Positions 24,354 to 38,973 of a stretch of DNA of 64,000 nt are shown here, piece by piece; the stretch's first letter is position 1; each line of letters starts with the position of its first letter. The DNA is from Citrus sinensis (Eukaryota; Streptophyta; Magnoliopsida; Sapindales; Rutaceae): assembly GCF_022201045.2 (NCBI RefSeq), contig NC_068561.1, positions 25,488,501 through 25,552,500 of the forward strand, given 5' to 3'. The notes beneath the pieces were generated by a model, which saw only the letters and a list, made by a program, of their open reading frames with translations, had not been told where the DNA came from and made no database searches. Position numbers and translations under genes: made by a program.

Positions 24354-25180
24354 TAGAGATGCGCAACGGGCCGGGCCGGTAAGGAAAGTCCACGTGAGTT
24401 CGTGTTCGTGCCTTGCCATACCTATCATGTACTTTATGTCATTATGTGTTTTTTTTTTCTTAGGCCCTCATGCCATGGGCTGCACCGTGTGGCGCCATGC
24501 AAAGCACAATAAGCAAGCCAAGTTATTGGCGATCCTATATACTTTTTTTAAGTTTATGTGCCTTTAGTAAAATTCAATAAAATTAAAAGTTTACAAGTCA
24601 AATCCATATTTAATAATAATAAGAAAATGTAATACTAACTACTAAATTAGATATTACGATATTTTAGAATTCTTTTATAGTACTTAACAATAACAACAAC
24701 AATAATAAATTTTTCTTAAAGATTAAGTTAATTGTCAACTTGGGCTTATGTAGCGTCATAAATCTTAGTTTAGAATAACATTAATATATAATTTTATAAA
24801 ATTATAATATTTATAATTTTATTATATTGTCTATTCATTTAATAAATTATAAACAAAAAACAATTAGAGTTTTTTTTTTAAACTAAGAATTAAATGAACT
24901 TAGAAAACGTACACTAATAAAATATATTGAAAGATTCAATTTCAAGTTATTTATAAAATTATAAAATATTAAACTTATTTTCTTTAAAAAATGAAACGTA
25001 CTTATTGCATGTTTTTTCATGTGTCATGCTTTAGTCTATCTCTAATCATGTCGTGCTTTTAAGGCATGCTTGCCTAAAATTCTAAATCCAGCCCAGACTA
25101 AGTGCGTGCAGTGTTGTGCTGCGTGCTCTACCAAAACGTACTCTTATTATATCGTGCCTGTGCTGGCCCATGAGCCCCTG
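24354..25180. mobile_element. Degenerate relative of the 11746 hAT element, inverted
   Basis: The left end TAGAGATG followed by CAACGGGCC resembles the end of the element at 11746-12742. The interior near 24825-24995 aligns with the reverse complement of that element, for example TTCATTTAATAAATTATAAAC. GC-rich GTGC/GGGCC stretches sit near both ends, as in the relative. No target duplication remains and the right boundary is approximate. Confidence 0.6.
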
Positions 25181-25786
25181 ACACGTTTAAAATATTTAGT
25201 AATAAAAACCTTTTAAAAAATGGGAGTCTTTAGTGATTTATACTAATAAAATGTGTTTTATAGGTTAGAATAATTTCAACTATAATGAAGATGTATACCT
25301 AAGTAAAAGATTTAAATATCAATGAGATCATGAAACGATAGTGACAAAGTAAAGATAAAGCTCTTACAAAATGAGAGATAAGTAACTATGTCATTATTAA
25401 TATGAAGAAAAATTTAAACGATTTTCCCCTCCCTCAATGATGGAGGGCTTGAAAATTTGAAGTGCCTGCGGACTGCGGCTAAGGTTGATAGAGAGAGGGG
25501 GAAAAATATTATAATAATGATAATAATAATTAGTTGTTTAATTTGAAATTCTCTATCCAATCCAAATACAGTATTCAAGGTTGGCAACAACAACTGGTAG
25601 CAATTATTATAATTGTTTCACAATCTACATGTAATTGTAAATAACGGTCATTGTCATCTTCTGTTAAATAATTACTTTAGTAAGTGAAGGAAAGAGGATA
25701 GAGGCCAACCAAAAATATAGCACACATACTTGAAGGTGTGAAGGCGTGGAAGAAAAGAATAGGATTTTTATTGGTGATGATATATT
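25181..25786. other. Intergenic, start of second AVT unit
   Basis: No gene. The sequence around 25578-25612 resembles 16811-16850 and marks the approximate beginning of the duplicated unit. Confidence 0.5.
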
Positions 25787-26520
25787 AAGGTGGTGTTTAT
25801 TTTTTAACTTAATGACTTAAAGTGATTTAACTTAATTAATTAAGTTAATTAGAGGTGTTTGTTTTTATACCTTAAAGAGCCTTTTTAGATAATTTTAACT
25901 TAATAAAATAAGCCAATTTTTTTGGCTTTTTACTTAATGGAGACATCTGAATTAAGTCAATTACTTTCTAATGTCAAAAATGTCCCTGCTTTATAATTTA
26001 TTTTTCATATCTATCCCAAAACTCACCCATAGACATTTTCCCCCACATAATAATCTCATAATTATTTTTTTAGCCATCACGGAATCCCTCTTCACTTTGT
26101 TATCAACTCCTCAAGTATGGAAGATCAAAATTACATGCGACAACTTCAAGATGAAATGGTAAATCAACTGTTTCAAGCATCTTATTAGTTTTTTCTTTCT
26201 TATATTATATACGATAAAATTAAAATTTATGATATTTTATATATTAAAATTCCAAAATCATTATATATTCACCTGAATATAGTTTTACTTATAAATGTTA
26301 AAATATTGTGATATTTAATATATTATTTATTTGACATTCAAATTTAATAAGGATACAAATGTAAAAATACATATTTTCAGTTTTTTAAGTTGAAAAAAAA
26401 ATAACTTAATAATTATTTTTCGAGATTCAGATAAAAAACAAACATGTTATTCAGATCTATTCAAAATTCAGACTAGTTAAGGTCTATTCAGATTTCATGT
26501 TAAAAAACAAACGCCACCTA
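25787..26520. mobile_element. Long MITE with inverted ends
   Basis: The left end AGGTGGTGTTTATTTTTTAAC pairs with the right end, reverse-complemented AGGTGGCGTTTGTTTTTTAAC, giving 19 of 21 matches. The interior is AT-rich and the only open frame is a short low-complexity one. No clear target duplication was found, so the superfamily is open. Confidence 0.65.
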
Positions 26521-27569
26521 AGTCATTATCATCTTTTTTATGTTCTTAATTCCAGTTAAACTCTTTAATGTCAAAGAAATATAGTCAAACTGATTAAGAG
26601 AAATCACTGGAGATTAGTTTCTTAATTGTCCTACAAGCGATTGTTACGTGCTTTATATTTTTCTGTTCTCTCTCTCTCTATATTGAATAATTTCGTTAGG
26701 ATGAGGCGATATTATTAAATATTTTTTTTTAAAAAAAATTGTATTGAATCAGGGGTATTATATGGTGCAATTAAAGAATTTGAAAACTAGAGCGAAAATT
26801 AGGAACAAAATGAAACGTGTAACTGTTAATAATGACCTATTTTACAACTTCAATTACGTATGAAGTGACACTTCTTTTTCACCTAAGATTTTTTTAATTA
26901 AAAAATACTTAAAATAATGATACTAATAATGATACTACACAGAAATTTGTGACACTAATTACATAATTGAGAGTCATTTATTCATTTGCTGTTAACTTTT
27001 TTAACAAGATCGTATGATATAATTATATGTGAGATACAAAATTGACACGCTAGCTACAACAATCAATCTATTAATTTTTTTTTTGTTTGTTAAAATTAAT
27101 TTAATTAGTTTCTACTTCTTCTTACTTGTTGCATTCTAAATTTGTTTGAATTTTGAATTACATTAGACAAAAATATTGTATATTGTCTTTCCGTTTTTAG
27201 AAGAATTTTTTTTTTCCTTTTAATAATGAAAAAAAAACGTATGACTATTTCTTCCTGACCTGATAATTCTCCGACTGGTCGCTGCAAAACATAACAAAGA
27301 TTTATCATGAATAAAATTACAACTCAATGTTACCAGTTGTATTATATTCCATGCAAACTTGTAAACTGAAAAATCCAGCCATACTACACGTTTAATTTTT
27401 TTCCGGATTCTACAAATGAAATACTAAAGAAATAAAATAAATTTGTGTCTACCCATATATGGCAGGCCCATTAAATTTAGAATTGTTGAATCTGGTCTGT
27501 CAATATCGATCTCTGATCTCTCTTCTCTAGATCCAACGGAGAATAATCAAAGCAACAAAACAATAATAG
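26521..27569. other. Upstream of the second orphan AVT exon
   Basis: AT-rich, no gene. The part from about 27247 resembles 17261-17400 upstream of the first orphan exon. Confidence 0.55.
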
Positions 27570-27739
27570 ATGGATAATTCTTCACTACTCATTGTTCCTG
27601 ATATTACAGCTCACGCGGAATAAAATAATATTGAGGGAGGCAGAAGATTCCTTAACGACTCAAAATAATTCTGAAGGCAACCCTACCGCCACTACTTCCG
27701 TTTTCAAAACATGTTTCAATGGATTCAATGCTTTGTTAG
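27570..27739 (+). pseudogene. Second orphan AVT1-type first exon, broken
   Basis: Begins ATGGATAATTCTTC like the orphan at 17558, but has a TAA in frame at 27621-27623 and a frame change before the conserved FKTCFNGFNAL stretch. The donor after the last codon is kept. No further AVT exon follows until the complete gene at 30233. It is the counterpart of 17558-17759 in the second half of the tandem duplication and is now clearly disabled as a protein-coding exon. Confidence 0.85.
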
Positions 27740-28650
27740 GTTCTTTTCTTTTCTGTTCTTGTCATTCTCTGTCCATCCGCTTGCTTGCTTAACACAAATA
27801 CAATATGATTTACGTCTATTTGACATTTTTTCCTCATAGATCACGTGGAAAATAAAATTTTTAAAATTTAGATAAACTCACAACTCATCAGTAACACTCA
27901 ATTTCTCAATCGCCGTTTTTAAATGGACCCAAAGTACATTGAGTGGCATAAGATTTTCAAAGTTTAAATTAAGATAGAATCCTAATCTATACAGATCCTT
28001 CTTAATATATTTGAAAAGGTTACAATTTATACATATTTGGAAAAATAAGAGATATTAAATATGTAATTTTGTGTTGTATCAAAATAGGTTTTTAAAAGAT
28101 CCCCGATAATTGTAATGTCAATAATTCAAAAAAGGAAAAAAAAATACTAGCCGTGTGTTATATCCGATGATCTAATTTAATAAAATCCTTTAATTTGAAA
28201 TGAGAAAACTGAAACTAGGAGAGGATTTTAACTTTCTTAAATTGTTTTGCACTATAAAAGAAAAAGATTTTAAATAGTTGCAAAAGCATTTCACGAAATT
28301 ATAATATAAAAAACCAAAGTCAAGAACAGAAAACTATAGAAGCAACCCGAAAGCAGCGTCGCGTTGAAATCAAACGGTCCCACTTGATCTTGAACAGATC
28401 AAAAGTGGTCCTGATATTTATGTTATTGGCTGCTTCTCCATGACTCAAATAAAGTATGATTGTTATCCTTGAAACCAAAAGAACATTTAATGCAAGTTTT
28501 GGTAATAGCGCAGCACAAGTGCACAAGTATTGGGTTATTAGACACAGCTTTTAGGCGGACGGACCTTAGCCACATCCGTGTGCGACATAATCAAATTTGT
28601 TGGAAGATTATAGGCGATTGCCTTGTTTACAAGTATCCGAGTTGTTGCAA

Positions 28651-28688
<38 letters not shown>

Positions 28689-29680
28689 TTAAAAAAAAGC
28701 AAGTACTCAAATGCACACATGCTTCATGCGGCCATTGAAATTATATATAATAAGGCAGGTTTGATACTTGATATCCCGTTGATGTTTATGAGAATCCTTG
28801 ATTGATTAGCGTGAATGGTTCTGGAATGGTATTATTGAGATCTTTATAGCACAATTATTCTTAGGGGACTTTAGAAGTTAAATAATTTTTAATAGCAGGC
28901 ATGGATGGACTAGCACGCATCACCATACTAAAAAAAAATGCTAATATGTTGAAATTTCTATCAAGTATGTTCTGTCTGCTGTTTCTGAAAAAATCCTTGT
29001 GTTAAAGATATAATTAAAATCTTCTAAAACATCTCAGCCGCCCATTTTACCTTTGAACTTTCTAATGCTCACCTATATCGTCCGCATGCTTAATTGCGTG
29101 ACTCGTTTGGTCATCATCTTTATCGACAAGCTGTTTGCGAGTTCATATTATTTTATGTTTTATGATGTTGATAGTGCGGGCAAGGTGAAGAGTAGCAACC
29201 CCAGCCGGATTTTCGTGGTAAACCAATAAAAAGCTTCCATTCCGACATTCAAAACATGGCTGCCGTGCGCGCACGTAGAAGTGAAGAGTACTAGCTACAA
29301 ATCGAATGGAAAATACCTCGCATCAGCTGAAATCGAAAACTAGGCTATCAGTTAATATAAGATTGAGTGTTGATTGCAATGTGAATGACTTGCAGATGAA
29401 TATGGTCTTGAGTGGCGGTGATAGACAGACAATATGAGTGACTTGGATTTGTATAGAATATTAAAGCTAGAGCCTTGGCTGACCTACGAATTGGCAAAAA
29501 CTATTTTATTAAATGACAAAAATGAATAAAAAACATCTCATATTAGAAAACTATATACATGTATAGAGAGAGGCTATAATTATTTATTCATGTACCCATC
29601 ACATGGTCAAAATTTCAATGATTTGCATTAGAATAAAGTAGCAATGGCGTCTCTATTAATTCACTTGAAGATAGATGCCA
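27740..29680. other. Intergenic stretch within the AVT array
   Basis: No supported gene. It holds a (CT)n(AT)n microsatellite at about 28653-28689. The short open frames at 28320-28805 overlap one another on both strands and show no family features. Confidence 0.55.
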
Positions 29681-29689
29681 TAATCCAGG

Positions 29690-29860
29690 GGAGCTGGCTA
29701 AGTTACAGATTCTGTAACATACAGATCCAACTTAGCCAGCTCCTGATTGGTTAGCTAGCTACCAAACAAAAACAATTGAATGCTTTTTCTCCATATGCAG
29801 GACAGGTGTGGTGCATGCATTGGGTGCGTATGTTACAGAATCTGTAAGGTAGACAGGTCC
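29690..29860. mobile_element. 171-bp MULE-type MITE in the promoter of AVT gene B
   Basis: Flanked by a perfect 9-bp duplication, TAATCCAGG, at 29681-29689 and 29861-29869. The ends are inverted repeats of about 32 bp with 28 matches, sharing TTACAGATTCTGTAACATAC. The left half is itself palindromic (GGAGCTGGCTAAGTT paired with AACTTAGCCAGCTCC). The duplication length points to the Mutator superfamily. It lies about 370 bp before the ATG of the second AVT gene; the first copy has no such insertion at the matching place. Confidence 0.85.
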
Positions 29861-30081
29861 TAATCCAGGAGGAAGTAGAAAGTAACTCAGAAAACTGTCA
29901 AAACAGATTCCCCATAAGGAAGCTTTTGTATTGTAGCATTAGGACAATAAATGCTGACACCATTTTTTTTTTTTTAATTTTGCTGGCACCTTTAAAACTT
30001 AAGATGTGTCTTTAGCTTCAATTTAAACTTTGACACCTTCGCATTGCATTACAGCACGTTACAAAGCTTAGCCGAAGAAGC

Positions 30082-30088
30082 TATAAAA
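30082..30088 (+). promoter_or_regulatory. TATA box of AVT gene B
   Basis: TATAAAA, 151 bp before the ATG at 30233, in sequence shared with the promoter of copy A. Confidence 0.65.
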
Positions 30089-30232
30089 ACTACTCAAAAT
30101 TCCAAGATCTACCAACTAATCTACTCTTTAAATTAGCAAGTCTCTCACTGGATTCTTACTCTTTCTCTTTTTGTAGCACCTTTGAACTTCATCTCTTCTT
30201 CCTCACATACTCACTCACACTAAGCCTTAGCC

Positions 30233-31857
30233 ATGTTTAATGATGATGCCTCCAATTTGGATGTGCCCTTCCTCGTTGATGAGGAAGCAAATCATCTTGG
30301 TAATGATGATTCAAGAACAAGCAAAACCTCTTTCTTCAAAACTTGTTTCAATGGAGTCAATGCTTTGTCAGGTTCTACTTCTAAGCTTCTTCTTAAAACA
30401 ATCAAAATCAGTTGAATATATTGATTGAACTGTCAGACAAATCTGTTGTAGCATTCTATTATCTGTTTAGTTCACTGATTGAAATTGTTTTTTGAATTAT
30501 TTTTTTTCTCGAGTACCAAAGAAGAACAATGAGCATATATATTAGCTAGGAGTTCAATTAGCATCATTCCATATGCTTATTCTTCACATTTAAGCAAGCA
30601 CTGTGGTTCACTAACTAATTTTCAATTATTTTGGTACCAGGAGTTGGGATCCTGTCAACCCCATATGCACTAGCATCAGGGGGATGGTTGAGCTTGCTAC
30701 TTCTGTTCCTTATCGCCGCAGCAACATTCTATTCAGGCTTGTTGATTAAAAGATGCATGGATCTGGATTCTAACATCAAAAGTTATCCCGATATAGGCGA
30801 CCGGGCATTTGGGAGGAATGGGAGACTAATTGTTTCAATTTTCATGAACATAGAGCTCTACTTGGTTGCCACCGGATTCCTGATACTTGAAGGAGATAAC
30901 TTAGAGAATTTGTTTCCAAACTTTGCAATTGAAGTTGGAGGATTGACAATTGGTGCCAAGCAAAGCTTTGTTGTTATCATTGCCCTTATTATTCTGCCCA
31001 CAGTTTGGTTGGACAATCTCAGCCTTCTTTCTTATGTTTCAGCAAGTGGGGTTTTAGCTTCTATTATCACACTTGGATCAATTTTTTCTACTGGTGCCTT
31101 TGATGGAGTTGGGTTTCATCGAAAGGGAACACTTGTTAATTGGAAAGGAATCCCTACTTCTATTAGCTTATATGCTTTTTGTTACTGTGCTCATCCTGTT
31201 TTCCCAACTCTGTATACTTCCATGAAGAAAAAACATCAGTTCTCTCATGTAAGTAAAAGTTTGTTTCTGTTTCATTTCATTCTTTAGAGCTTTGTAATGC
31301 TGTACTTGTGCTTATGACATAACATTGTGTTATTGCAGGTCCTGCTTGTCTGCTTTTTCTTGTGTACATTCATTTATGCATCAATGGCAGTTTTTGGGTA
31401 CTTGATGTTCGGTTCTGAGGTTCAATCACAGATAACTTTAAATCTACCAACCACAAAATTGAGCTCAAGAGTGGCAATATACACCACTCTGGTAAATCCC
31501 ATTGCCAAATATGCATTGATGGTTACACCAGTTGTGAATACTATCAAAATGCGGTTTTCAACTCAGTACAGTAAGAGGCCATATAGCCTCCTAATCAGCA
31601 CCGGCTTTGTAATAAGCACGGTGATTGTAGCCCTTGTTGTCCCTTTTTTCGGCTACCTCATGGCACTGGTTGGAGCATTTTTGAGTATGACGGCTTCAGT
31701 TATACTACCCTGCTTATGTTATCTGAAGATTTCAGGTGCATACCGTAGACATGGCTGTGAAATGATGGCCATTCTTGGCATTGTATCATTGGCTGTTTTG
31801 ATAGCAGTAGTTGGTACTTATGTATCTCTTGTGCAAATAATCGGACACTATGTATAA
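30233..31857 (+). CDS. AVT1-type vacuolar amino acid transporter, copy B
   Basis: Tandem duplicate of the gene at 21760-23313, with the same three-exon structure: 30233-30371, 30641-31248 and 31339-31857, 421 aa. Exons 2 and 3 have exactly the same lengths (608 and 519 nt) as in copy A, and the protein is very similar throughout the membrane domain. Exon 1 is 36 nt shorter, so 12 residues are missing from the hydrophilic N-terminus. Intron 1 is longer (269 bp). The role is inferred as in copy A: proton-coupled amino acid transport at the tonoplast. A MITE in the promoter and a copied 3' tail further downstream distinguish this locus. Both genes look functional, with no stops or splice damage seen. 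Confidence 0.95.
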
Positions 31858-31875
31858 AAACGTTAAACTTCTAGT

Positions 31876-32250
31876 GTTCCTGGTTGGTCCGTCCAAGCTT
31901 ATACTCTAGCACCATATCAATCAAACTCGGCAAGTTTGTCTTGACGGTGACTCCGTACCAGTACCGACGCCTTTCCTTTTGTAGACGGCTAAATGATTTC
32001 GTAGTAAGAATTGTGCCTGCCATCCAATTCGTGACGTTTCACACCGGGGGAACAATTCTTTGAGGCCAAGCAACGACCCCAACAGTTTGGAATGTATCCC
32101 TTATTTCATTTTCATTTTTGAATCTACCTTGGGAACAGAAGAATGAGCTCGCTTTGGCTCAGACAACCATATCCATACTGGCGCGCTCCTTCTTCGAACC
32201 TTTTGGTATGTATTGCCCTATTCACATATCTAGGCAGGACCACTTCAGCT
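31876..32250. other. Unexplained segment between two copies of the AVT gene B tail
   Basis: About 375 bp with a less AT-rich composition than its surroundings, enclosed by the true gene end and a second copy of that end. No reading frame or transposon end was recognised. It could be filler from DNA repair, an organelle fragment or old gene sequence. Confidence 0.4.
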
Positions 32251-32386
32251 ATACCGTAGATATGGCTGTGAAATGATGGCCATTCTTGGCATTGTATCAT
32301 TGGCTGTTTTCATAGCAGTAGTAGGTACTTATGTATCTCTTGTGCAAATAATCGGACACTATGTATAAAAACGTTAAACTTCTAGT
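32251..32386 (+). pseudogene. Duplicated 3' tail of AVT gene B
   Basis: A 136-bp copy of 31740-31875, shifted by 511 bp, with only about three differences. It covers the last 39 or so codons, the stop and the first bases after it. It has no start or splice site of its own and must be a recent partial duplication. It could supply an alternative 3' end only if transcription runs through. Confidence 0.9.
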
Positions 32387-32892
32387 TCTGTTACAGTAAC
32401 CAATCAACTTTGTCCTTCAATTCTCAAACGTTACGAAGGCTACTCCAAACACCCACCAACACCACCCCCCCACACCCACCCCCCCCCCCCCCCCACCAAA
32501 AAAAAAAAAGAAAAAACAAATTGGATCCTCAGCCACTGACTTTAATGAACTTGAACTTGCACATGAAGCTGACAAATGAATGAGAAAATGTACGCAAAAC
32601 AGTGGACAAATTACAAAGAAATGAAGAAGGGAAGGAAGGAAACAGGGACCAATTATAAAGGGAAAAAAAAAAAAACTTGAAACTTCAGCCGCATCTTGTA
32701 AAGTTTATGCCATTGTCACTTCCTGATTTCATTAAGGAGTTAATACGGTTAGCGCCTTGTTATTTAGCAGATATTTTTAGCAGCCTCAAGGTAAGGTACG
32801 GAATCGGAGTAGCAAGTAGAAGATGATTCACCGAAAAATCAAATGACCGTAGACATCCACCGTTTGAGATACAAGCAGATAAAAAATTACTA
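32387..32892. other. Intergenic, between AVT array and PPR gene
   Basis: Contains a C run (32479-32494) followed by an A run, and otherwise the downstream flanks of two convergent genes. No gene seen. Confidence 0.55.
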
Positions 32893-34500
32893 TTAAAAAT
32901 TTAGTACCTTCATGTGCAAGTTCAATGTTTCAAGAATCTGGTAAATTCCTGCAAGTTCAACCTGAGAATCATACCCAGAATAGAACCTATGAATAGATCC
33001 TCCAAGCTCTACCCAACTCATTCCTTTCATTTTCTTCAACCCAACATTTTTCATAAACCTTCTTACATTTGATACTTTCTCCCACATCCCAACCTCAGCA
33101 TACTTGTTTGCAACAATCACTAGATTCTGACTCCCCCTGGGCTCCAATTCAAGCAGCCTCCTTCTCACCTCATTCCCCACTCCATCTTGGTATTTAGCAT
33201 CATGAATGCTGCTTGCACTCAACAATGCCCTCAACACAATTGGGCTAGGCTGAAAAGGCATGTTCATTATGAAAGTGTAGGCCTCTTTTAGATGGCCAGC
33301 ACGAGCCAAGATATCCGCCATGGTATGGTAATGTATGCGCATGGGTTTAATCCCATGCACATGCTCCATCTCATGAAAGTACCGGTACCCATCTTCCAAA
33401 ATTCCAGCATGGTTACAGGCACAAAGAACCCCAAGAAAAGTGACATAATTTGGACTTATTGAAGAATTTTTCATATTTGAAAAAAGTTCAAGAGCTTCCT
33501 CAGCATACCCATGCTGGGCTAATCCCAAAATCATAGCACTCCATGTCCAAACATTTATCTCCTCCATCCTACCGAACAATAACCTAGCATAACCTACTGC
33601 CCCACACTTTGCGTACATATCGATAAGAGCAGTACCCAATTGACAATTCAACACAGTTCCTCTCTCAATCAACTGCAAATGAACCCATTTCCCCAAGCTT
33701 AAATTTCCAAGTTCTGTACATGCAGACAGCACAACCAACATTGTGGTCTCATCCGGCTCAAACCCTAAATCCTTCATTTTAACAAAATACCCAACTGCCT
33801 CTCCTAACCACAGATTCTCAACACAAACAGTTATAATCACATTCCACGAAACCACACTTCTCTCACACATATCGTCAAACACCTTACACGCATCTCTTTT
33901 TCTCCTACAGGACCCATAGAAACGAACCAAATTATTATTAGTATATACATCCGAGTCCAACCCACTCTTCGTAACATTCGCCTGAACCTGCATCCCTTCA
34001 TTAAGCCCGGAAATCTCTGCACACGCCTTTAAAACAAAAGGGTAGGTAAATTCAGTGGGTTTAATTCCTCTTCTTTTCATATCAATAAGAACCCAAACGG
34101 CCTCTCTTGGTCTATCACTCCAGGCATAGCCTCTGATGAGATTGTTCCAAGGAATGGGCACTGAATCATTAACGTAGTTACAAAGAATTGAACGCGCGTA
34201 CGTTAAGTTTTTGGAGGATGATAAAGTGCAGAAGCGCACAAGTTCCTTTAAAATTTGGGCGTCGTTTTGGAGACCAGAGACTTGGATTTGTGCATGGATT
34301 TGATAGAGGTGCTTTTTGGAGCAGCAGAGCTTTAGAAAAGAGAGGCATTGGCGGGCTTTAGAGAGCAAATCTGAATTACAGTTGGAGGGTTTTGGAGGGA
34401 AGATATGATTGGTTGTTGGGACTGGAAAACGAACCATGCAATGAACCGTGTTGGCCGAAACTATTTCAGGAAAGATAAAAGCAAATTTACCCAGTTTCAT
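32893..34500 (-). CDS. Pentatricopeptide repeat protein, PLS class with E motifs
   Basis: A single-exon frame of 535 aa, as is usual for this family. PPR proteins bind organelle RNA base by base, and E-type members commonly serve C-to-U editing. The repeats run from about residue 60, with typical strings such as PIPWNNLIRGYAW, VVSWNVIITVC, GTALIDMYAKCG and WTWSAMILGLAQHGYAEEALELF, followed by E/E+ type sequence to the end. No DYW deaminase domain is present, so editing would need a partner. From memory it resembles Arabidopsis At2g36730 closely. The N-terminus may be a targeting peptide; a second ATG 22 codons in (MVRFPV) is possible. RNA target unknown. Confidence 0.95.
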   Translation of the reverse strand: MKLGKFAFIFPEIVSANTVHCMVRFPVPTTNHIFPPKPSNCNSDLLSKARQCLSFLKLCCSKKHLYQIHAQIQVSGLQNDAQILKELVRFCTLSSSKNLTYARSILCNYVNDSVPIPWNNLIRGYAWSDRPREAVWVLIDMKRRGIKPTEFTYPFVLKACAEISGLNEGMQVQANVTKSGLDSDVYTNNNLVRFYGSCRRKRDACKVFDDMCERSVVSWNVIITVCVENLWLGEAVGYFVKMKDLGFEPDETTMLVVLSACTELGNLSLGKWVHLQLIERGTVLNCQLGTALIDMYAKCGAVGYARLLFGRMEEINVWTWSAMILGLAQHGYAEEALELFSNMKNSSISPNYVTFLGVLCACNHAGILEDGYRYFHEMEHVHGIKPMRIHYHTMADILARAGHLKEAYTFIMNMPFQPSPIVLRALLSASSIHDAKYQDGVGNEVRRRLLELEPRGSQNLVIVANKYAEVGMWEKVSNVRRFMKNVGLKKMKGMSWVELGGSIHRFYSGYDSQVELAGIYQILETLNLHMKVLNF

Positions 34501-35045
34501 CGTTCACATTTTTACCCCTAAAACTTATAATATTTATGTCATAACCTCTTTAGGTTTGTTGTTTCTCTTTATTCGCCTCCTTTGAATTCATGGAATGAAA
34601 AACTCAAAATATAAAGGTACGGTCCGTAATTTATTTTATGTTTTTTAGCCTGATATGAGCAGCACATAAAAAGAGTGTTTTGCTTGGTTCTTGCTTAATT
34701 TAATAAAATATAACAGATCTATTGAAAAATTAAAGAAGGGAAAATGTTCGCTTTCATAGAATCTGGATTATGTGATCAATATCTCACAAATAAAGTTATT
34801 TTATATCTGTTGCAACAATTCTTTGTAAAACTACATATATATTGAGAACATGTTTCAAAATATATATGTCAAAGAATGCCAAAATAGGAAGACAAAATAG
34901 TAATTTTGTTGATTGAAAGCTCCTACTGTGCTGTAAATTTGTACCATGGATACAAAAATGTACAAGATTTGCTTGCTTCAGTTACTAAATTTTGTGTACT
35001 GCAGCATGACTACAAAGTAAGGGTACAATCTATTAATGACACTCT
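34501..35045. other. Intergenic between PPR gene and FTSH6
   Basis: AT-rich, holding the PPR promoter and the end of the FTSH6 transcript. No element recognised. Confidence 0.55.
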
Positions 35046-37855
<2,810 letters not shown>

Positions 37856-37903
37856 TTGGCTTTTCTTGAGTTGATATTACTTGCTTAATTAGTCTAACAT
37901 CTT

Positions 37904-37916
37904 GAAGGGTCTAGAA
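37904..37916. promoter_or_regulatory. Imperfect heat shock element in FTSH6 leader
   Basis: GAAGGGTCTAGAA fits the alternating GAA/TTC/GAA pattern with one mismatch in the middle unit. It lies between the TATA box and the start codon. Heat induction of FTSH6 is known from Arabidopsis, but a single imperfect element is weak evidence. Confidence 0.3.
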
Positions 37917-37931
37917 AACGCACCCGAGAGC

Positions 37932-37940
37932 TTTTATATA
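37932..37940 (-). promoter_or_regulatory. TATA box of FTSH6
   Basis: Reads TATATAAAA on the minus strand, 77 bp before the first ATG at 37855 and about 210 bp before Met45. The upstream position of the box means both starts could lie in the transcript. Confidence 0.6.
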
Positions 37941-38197
37941 CATGACCGAGTGCTTCTGCAACCGTATATCAGTCCCGGGAAAAGTCCAGGCTGAATCATG
38001 AAATGCAGCCAAAAACCATAACCATCAACCATCCGCATAGATGTACACTTCTTTTCGTCTCTTTGGTTCGATGAATTATACAACCATACACTTGGATATT
38101 ATGAGGTGGTGGAAATTTGGACTTTCATGGGTCTAATTAATCATGTCCCAAAATTAGGGCACGTCATAATTTTTATGAGTGGTAGAAAATTCATTAA

Positions 38198-38458
38198 GGT
38201 GTGTTTGATATACTATATTATATTATTTTAGTATTAATTATATTATATTACATGTATTGTATTAATATGTTAAATAGTATTATGTTTAGTGTAACATGAA
38301 CTATATTATGTGAAATATTATTGTTTTATTAATATTAATATTTATTGAATTAAAAATAATTTAATATTTATTGTCAATTATATTAAATTATTATACAATT
38401 TATTTTTTTAATTAATAGAATGATAGATTGCAATCTAATTTCAGGTAACAAACACACC
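38198..38458. mobile_element. AT-rich MITE
   Basis: The left end GGTGTGTTTG pairs with the right end, reverse-complemented GGTGTGTTTG. The interior is almost only A and T, built from TATTA-type strings. No target duplication was identified. Confidence 0.55.
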
Positions 38459-38973
38459 GTCAATGTCTACTTTCCAAACCTTTTTATACACTAATTTTAC
38501 ACTAAACAGAAGACCGTAGAGGTGGGTAAGGAACGCACTGAATGCAACAAAATGATGGTAGCAATTAAGAGGCCAAGAAGAGAACTAATGCCCACAATGT
38601 AAGATATAAGCTAGTGCATTAACTTAAATATATAGCTTTCGGTAAGAAAGGGAAAGGTGGTCAAATATTTATATGATCATAATTTCATGCGCTGTGATAT
38701 TGCTGTAACCACTCCAATTTGGTAGGCTTTGAACAAACACTTGAAAAATAAGTACCAACGGTAATAGAACTAGGCAACAAGCATAGCTTTATGAAATCGC
38801 TGACTTAGTTTCACGATTGTCCCCATTTTGGTTAACAAGCCTTGTGTTCACATAATTCATGGGATACCGTAATTTAGCCCTAGATCTGATGAGTTTCTTG
38901 TATTTATTTTTCTAGTAAAATTATTCGCGTAATCAAACTAATTTAATATTTCAATATATAATTCTAATCTAAT

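Noticed and set aside
27592..27792. Open frame of 66 codons containing FKTCFNGFNAL
   Set aside because: It begins out of frame within the broken AVT first exon and runs past the donor into intron-like sequence, so it is a by-product of the frame change and not a gene.
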